From Acidimicrobiales bacterium (GTDB taxonomy: Bacteria > Actinomycetota > Acidimicrobiia > Acidimicrobiales > SZUA-35): 64,000 bases of DNA. Shown here in pieces: positions 61,802-64,000 of the stretch; the stretch's first letter is position 1; each line of letters begins with the position of its first letter. The position numbers and the translations under genes were made by a program. The notes beneath the pieces were generated by a model. That model searched no databases and had not been told where the DNA came from. It was given only the letters and a program-made list of their open reading frames with translations. Where the stretch lies: the NCBI GenBank assembly GCA_028285495.1, contig JANQPB010000014.1, positions 62,001 to 126,000 of the forward strand, given 5' to 3'.

Positions 61802-61878
61802 CATGCGTGTGTCACGAACCTCGCTCGGTGAGCGGCCGCAGCCAGGGCCGCGGCCGCCTCACCGATGGAGGATTCGGC

Positions 61879-63324
61879 CTACGGCCAGCTGGCCTCGATG
61901 GCGTCGGCGGCCTCCTGGGCCGTCTTGTCACCGTTCACCGCAGCCGTGCCCTCGGTCCAGAACGTCCCGGCACCGACCGCAGCCGGCATCAGGTCCGAGG
62001 CGTCGAACCGGGTGACCTCGGCCTGGGCGAAGATGTCCAGGAAGCTGGCCTCGAGGGCGTTCAGGTTGCCGGCATCCCAGCCGTTGACCGCCGACAGGAA
62101 GCCGGAGGTCGAACCGCCGAGCTGCTCGGACTGGTAGGCCTGGCGAGCATCGGCGTACTCGGCCGTGGTCGCATACTTCAGCACCTCCATGACCTCGGGC
62201 CGGTCGTTGAAGGCGGTGGCGATGACGCCGGCCACCAGCAACGGACGGTCACCGTTGACGGTCGGGAAGTAGAAGGCGTTGACGGCCTCGGGCGAGCCGT
62301 CGTTGGCCGGGGTCCCCTCCGGGAAGTTCCCGGCGAAGAAGTTGGCCTGACGGTGCATGAGGCAGTCCTGCTCGACCAGCGGCACCGCGTTCTCGGCGAA
62401 CGGGGTGGTGGCGATCGTGCCACCGCTGGCGAAGACCATGCCCGGGGTGTTCCACAGCGTCAGGATCTCGTCCATCACCTCGACGACGCGCTCGTCGTTG
62501 AAGGGGATCTCGTGGTTCACCCACTGGTCGTAGACCTCGGCCCCGTGGAAGCGGAGCATCAGGTCCTCCATCCAGTCGGTGAAGGCCCAACCGGTGGCGC
62601 CACCGGACTCGATGCCGACGCACAGCGGGGTGTCGCCGTTGGCGATCATCTCATCGGCCAGGGCCTTGAAGTCGTCCCAGGTCTCCGGGACCTCGTAGCC
62701 CTTCTCCTCGAACACGGCCGGCTGGTACCACACCAGCGACTTCAGGTCGGCCTTGACCGGCACGCCGTAGACGGTGCCGTCGACCGTGCCGAAGCCGGTC
62801 CAGTCCGAGGACCAGTTGCTGTTCGACGCCTCGACGACGTCGTCAGGCAGGGCCTGGATGAAACCGTCACGGGCGAAGTCGGCGACCTTGCCCGGCTGCG
62901 GGAAGAACAGGATGTCGGTTGCGGTGCCGGCCTCGGCCTGCACGCCGACGTTGTCGGAGAAGTCACGGGAGCCGGTGTAGATGACCTCGATACCGGTCCG
63001 CTCGGTGAACGGGGCGAAGGCCGCGGTCAGCGCGCCGGTGTCGAGCTCGGAGTTCTCGGGACCGGAGATGGTCACGGTGGTGCCGGCCAGATCGCCGTCA
63101 CCCTCCTCTTCCATCGCCTCGTCGTCCTCCTCCATGGCCTCGTCGTCGGAGTCCTCCTCCATGGCCTCGTCGTCGGAGGCCTCGTCGTCGGACGCCTCCT
63201 CGTCGGAGGTTTCGGTCTCGGCGTCGGTCGAGGTCTCGTCAGAGTCGTCGCCGGAGCACGCCGCCGCGATCAGGCTGAGCGCTGCAAGCAGCACGAGCAG
63301 GGATTTGAATCGGGAAAGGAGCAT
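61879..63324 (-). CDS. Sugar-type ABC transporter substrate-binding lipoprotein
   Basis: 481 residues. The signal sequence LLVLLAALSLIAAACSG ends in a lipobox, with Cys23 as the lipid-anchored residue. An acidic linker at about 25-78 (repeats of DDEAMEE) precedes the binding domain: TTVTISGPENSELDTGAL, IEVIYTGSRDF, TDILFFPQPGKVADFA, and FAENAVPLVEQDCLMHRQA. The family is solute-binding family 1 (MalE-like). The ligand is probably an oligosaccharide or glycoside; this is inferred. AAAGGG precedes the ATG. Confidence 0.9.
   Translation of the reverse strand: MLLSRFKSLLVLLAALSLIAAACSGDDSDETSTDAETETSDEEASDDEASDDEAMEEDSDDEAMEEDDEAMEEEGDGDLAGTTVTISGPENSELDTGALTAAFAPFTERTGIEVIYTGSRDFSDNVGVQAEAGTATDILFFPQPGKVADFARDGFIQALPDDVVEASNSNWSSDWTGFGTVDGTVYGVPVKADLKSLVWYQPAVFEEKGYEVPETWDDFKALADEMIANGDTPLCVGIESGGATGWAFTDWMEDLMLRFHGAEVYDQWVNHEIPFNDERVVEVMDEILTLWNTPGMVFASGGTIATTPFAENAVPLVEQDCLMHRQANFFAGNFPEGTPANDGSPEAVNAFYFPTVNGDRPLLVAGVIATAFNDRPEVMEVLKYATTAEYADARQAYQSEQLGGSTSGFLSAVNGWDAGNLNALEASFLDIFAQAEVTRFDASDLMPAAVGAGTFWTEGTAAVNGDKTAQEAADAIEASWP
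63127..63177. repeat. 24-base direct repeat encoding the acidic linker
   Basis: Identical 24-base units at 63127-63150 and 63154-63177 (27-base period) encode part of the DDEAMEE linker; related copies flank them. Confidence 0.75.
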
Positions 63325-63544
63325 GGGCCACCCTTTCTGTACGGTTGTCGAGCCCCGGGATCGGAGCCTCTCCCCACGGTCGACCTTCGGGCCGGCCGCT
63401 CGGGCCGATCTGGCCCGCACCCCGCGCGTGACGGGGCGATCCGCAAGGGTATCTGGCGGGGTCGATGGCCGTCGGTCGCCCGGAGAAATGTCACAATCGT
63501 CGGTCCTGGGACCAGCAGGTTTTCAAACCCGGTGACCGCGGCCG

Positions 63545-63550
63545 TAATCT
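63545..63550 (+). promoter_or_regulatory. Leaderless promoter -10 (TAATCT) of the aldehyde dehydrogenase
   Basis: TAATCT lies exactly seven bases before the ATG at 63558. Two short inverted repeats upstream, GGTCCTGGGACC (63502-63513) and GGTTTTCAAACC (63518-63529), could be regulator sites. Confidence 0.55.
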
Positions 63551-63557
63551 GGCCGCC

Positions 63558-64000
63558 ATGTTCATCGACGGTGCGTGGATCGCAGCCCGTTCGGGCCGAG
63601 ACTTCGCGGTGGTCAACCCGGCCACCGGCGACGAGATCGGCCGGGTGCCCGATGGCGGGGCCGACGATGCCAGCGACGCCATCGCCGCAGCCGACGGGGC
63701 GTTCGGCGCCTGGTCCTCCACCACGGCCTACCAGCGGGCCGACATCCTGCTGGAGGCCTGGCGCCTGATGACCGAGCAGGCCGACGAGCTCGCCGAGCTG
63801 ATGACCACCGAGCAGGGCAAGCCGCTGCGGGCCAGCCGGTTCGAGGTCGGCTACGGCGCCGACTTCATCCGCTGGTTCGCCGAGGAGGCCAGGCGCCTGA
63901 CCGGCGAGTGGCTGCCGTCGGCCCGGGCCGACCAGCGGTTCCTCACCATCCGCCAGCCGGTTGGCGTCGTGGCCATGGTGACGCCGTGGAACTACCCGAT
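63558..64000 (+). CDS. NAD(P)-dependent aldehyde dehydrogenase, N-terminal part
   Basis: 147 residues are visible before the window ends. FIDGAWIAARSGRDFAVVNP and EIGRVPDGGADDASDAIAAA are the usual N-terminus of the aldehyde dehydrogenase superfamily. MTTEQGKPL and RQPVGVVAMVTPWNYP, with the cofactor-binding PWNYP, resemble succinate-semialdehyde dehydrogenase (GabD type). The catalytic Cys and Glu lie beyond the window, so the substrate remains open. Confidence 0.9.
   Translation, partial: MFIDGAWIAARSGRDFAVVNPATGDEIGRVPDGGADDASDAIAAADGAFGAWSSTTAYQRADILLEAWRLMTEQADELAELMTTEQGKPLRASRFEVGYGADFIRWFAEEARRLTGEWLPSARADQRFLTIRQPVGVVAMVTPWNYP

Noticed and set aside
1..64000. CRISPR arrays, tRNA or rRNA genes, insertion sequences, prophage
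   Set aside because: No regularly spaced repeats, no recognisable tRNA or rRNA sequence, no transposase or integrase motif was seen. The short tandem repeats found are coding or next to stop codons.

Overview
This is a very GC-rich actinobacterial chromosome segment. No rRNA, tRNA, CRISPR array, transposase or phage gene is visible. High GC, frequent GTG starts, many apparently leaderless genes, a SigM-type locus with a DUF6049-like protein, and a sensor-kinase/LuxR pair of actinobacterial type point to an actinomycete. A deep-branching group such as Acidimicrobiia is an inference, not shown here.

The left 31 kb (about 0.7-31.2 kb) is a cell-surface glycan locus. A tightly packed minus-strand operon (15145 down to 4150, 11 genes, mostly overlapping or within about 30 bases) encodes a GDP-mannose 3,5-epimerase-like SDR, a family 4-type glycosyltransferase, a NUDIX hydrolase, glucose-1-phosphate cytidylyltransferase (RfbF), a second SDR, three consecutive TylCIII-type sugar C-methyltransferases and three sulfotransferases. 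CDP-glucose 4,6-dehydratase (RfbG) is divergent at 16428. A plus-strand run (17826-31235) carries four glycosyltransferases, an O-antigen ligase/polymerase-like membrane protein, three more sulfotransferases, a secreted GH26-like glycanase and a Wzx-type flippase. Together they suggest a sulfated polysaccharide, or glycolipid-linked glycan, containing CDP-derived branched deoxysugars. A TetR/flavoprotein/methyltransferase module (1758-4096) sits inside the left flank.

From 31.3 to 49.6 kb are housekeeping and regulatory genes: polyprenyl diphosphate synthase, SppA, two histidine kinase/LuxR response-regulator pairs, an FAD monooxygenase, a small protein made of two WXG100-like units, an MFS transporter, a YbhN/LPG-synthase-TM-like membrane protein, two secreted or unknown proteins, LtrA, a divergent IspD-like protein, an enoyl-CoA hydratase and a histone-deacetylase-family enzyme.

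From 49.7 to 56.2 kb is a locus resembling the mycobacterial sigM neighbourhood: GNAT acetyltransferase, DUF6049-like protein, a Ser/Thr kinase whose extracellular end resembles the C-terminal domain of mycobacterial MviN (Rv3910), an ECF sigma factor and a membrane anti-sigma candidate. No MurJ gene lies between them. The right end holds 3-hydroxyisobutyrate dehydrogenase, an MBL-fold hydrolase, a sugar-type ABC importer (binding protein, an unusually large permease, a second permease) and the start of an aldehyde dehydrogenase.

A recurrent promoter signature, TAnnnT followed after 6-7 bases by ATG or GTG, marks many starts as leaderless. At several loci the codon at that position opens a tiny ORF that overlaps, or leads through a further mini-ORF into, the main gene. 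Gaps between genes are all under about 300 bases and hold mainly these signals.
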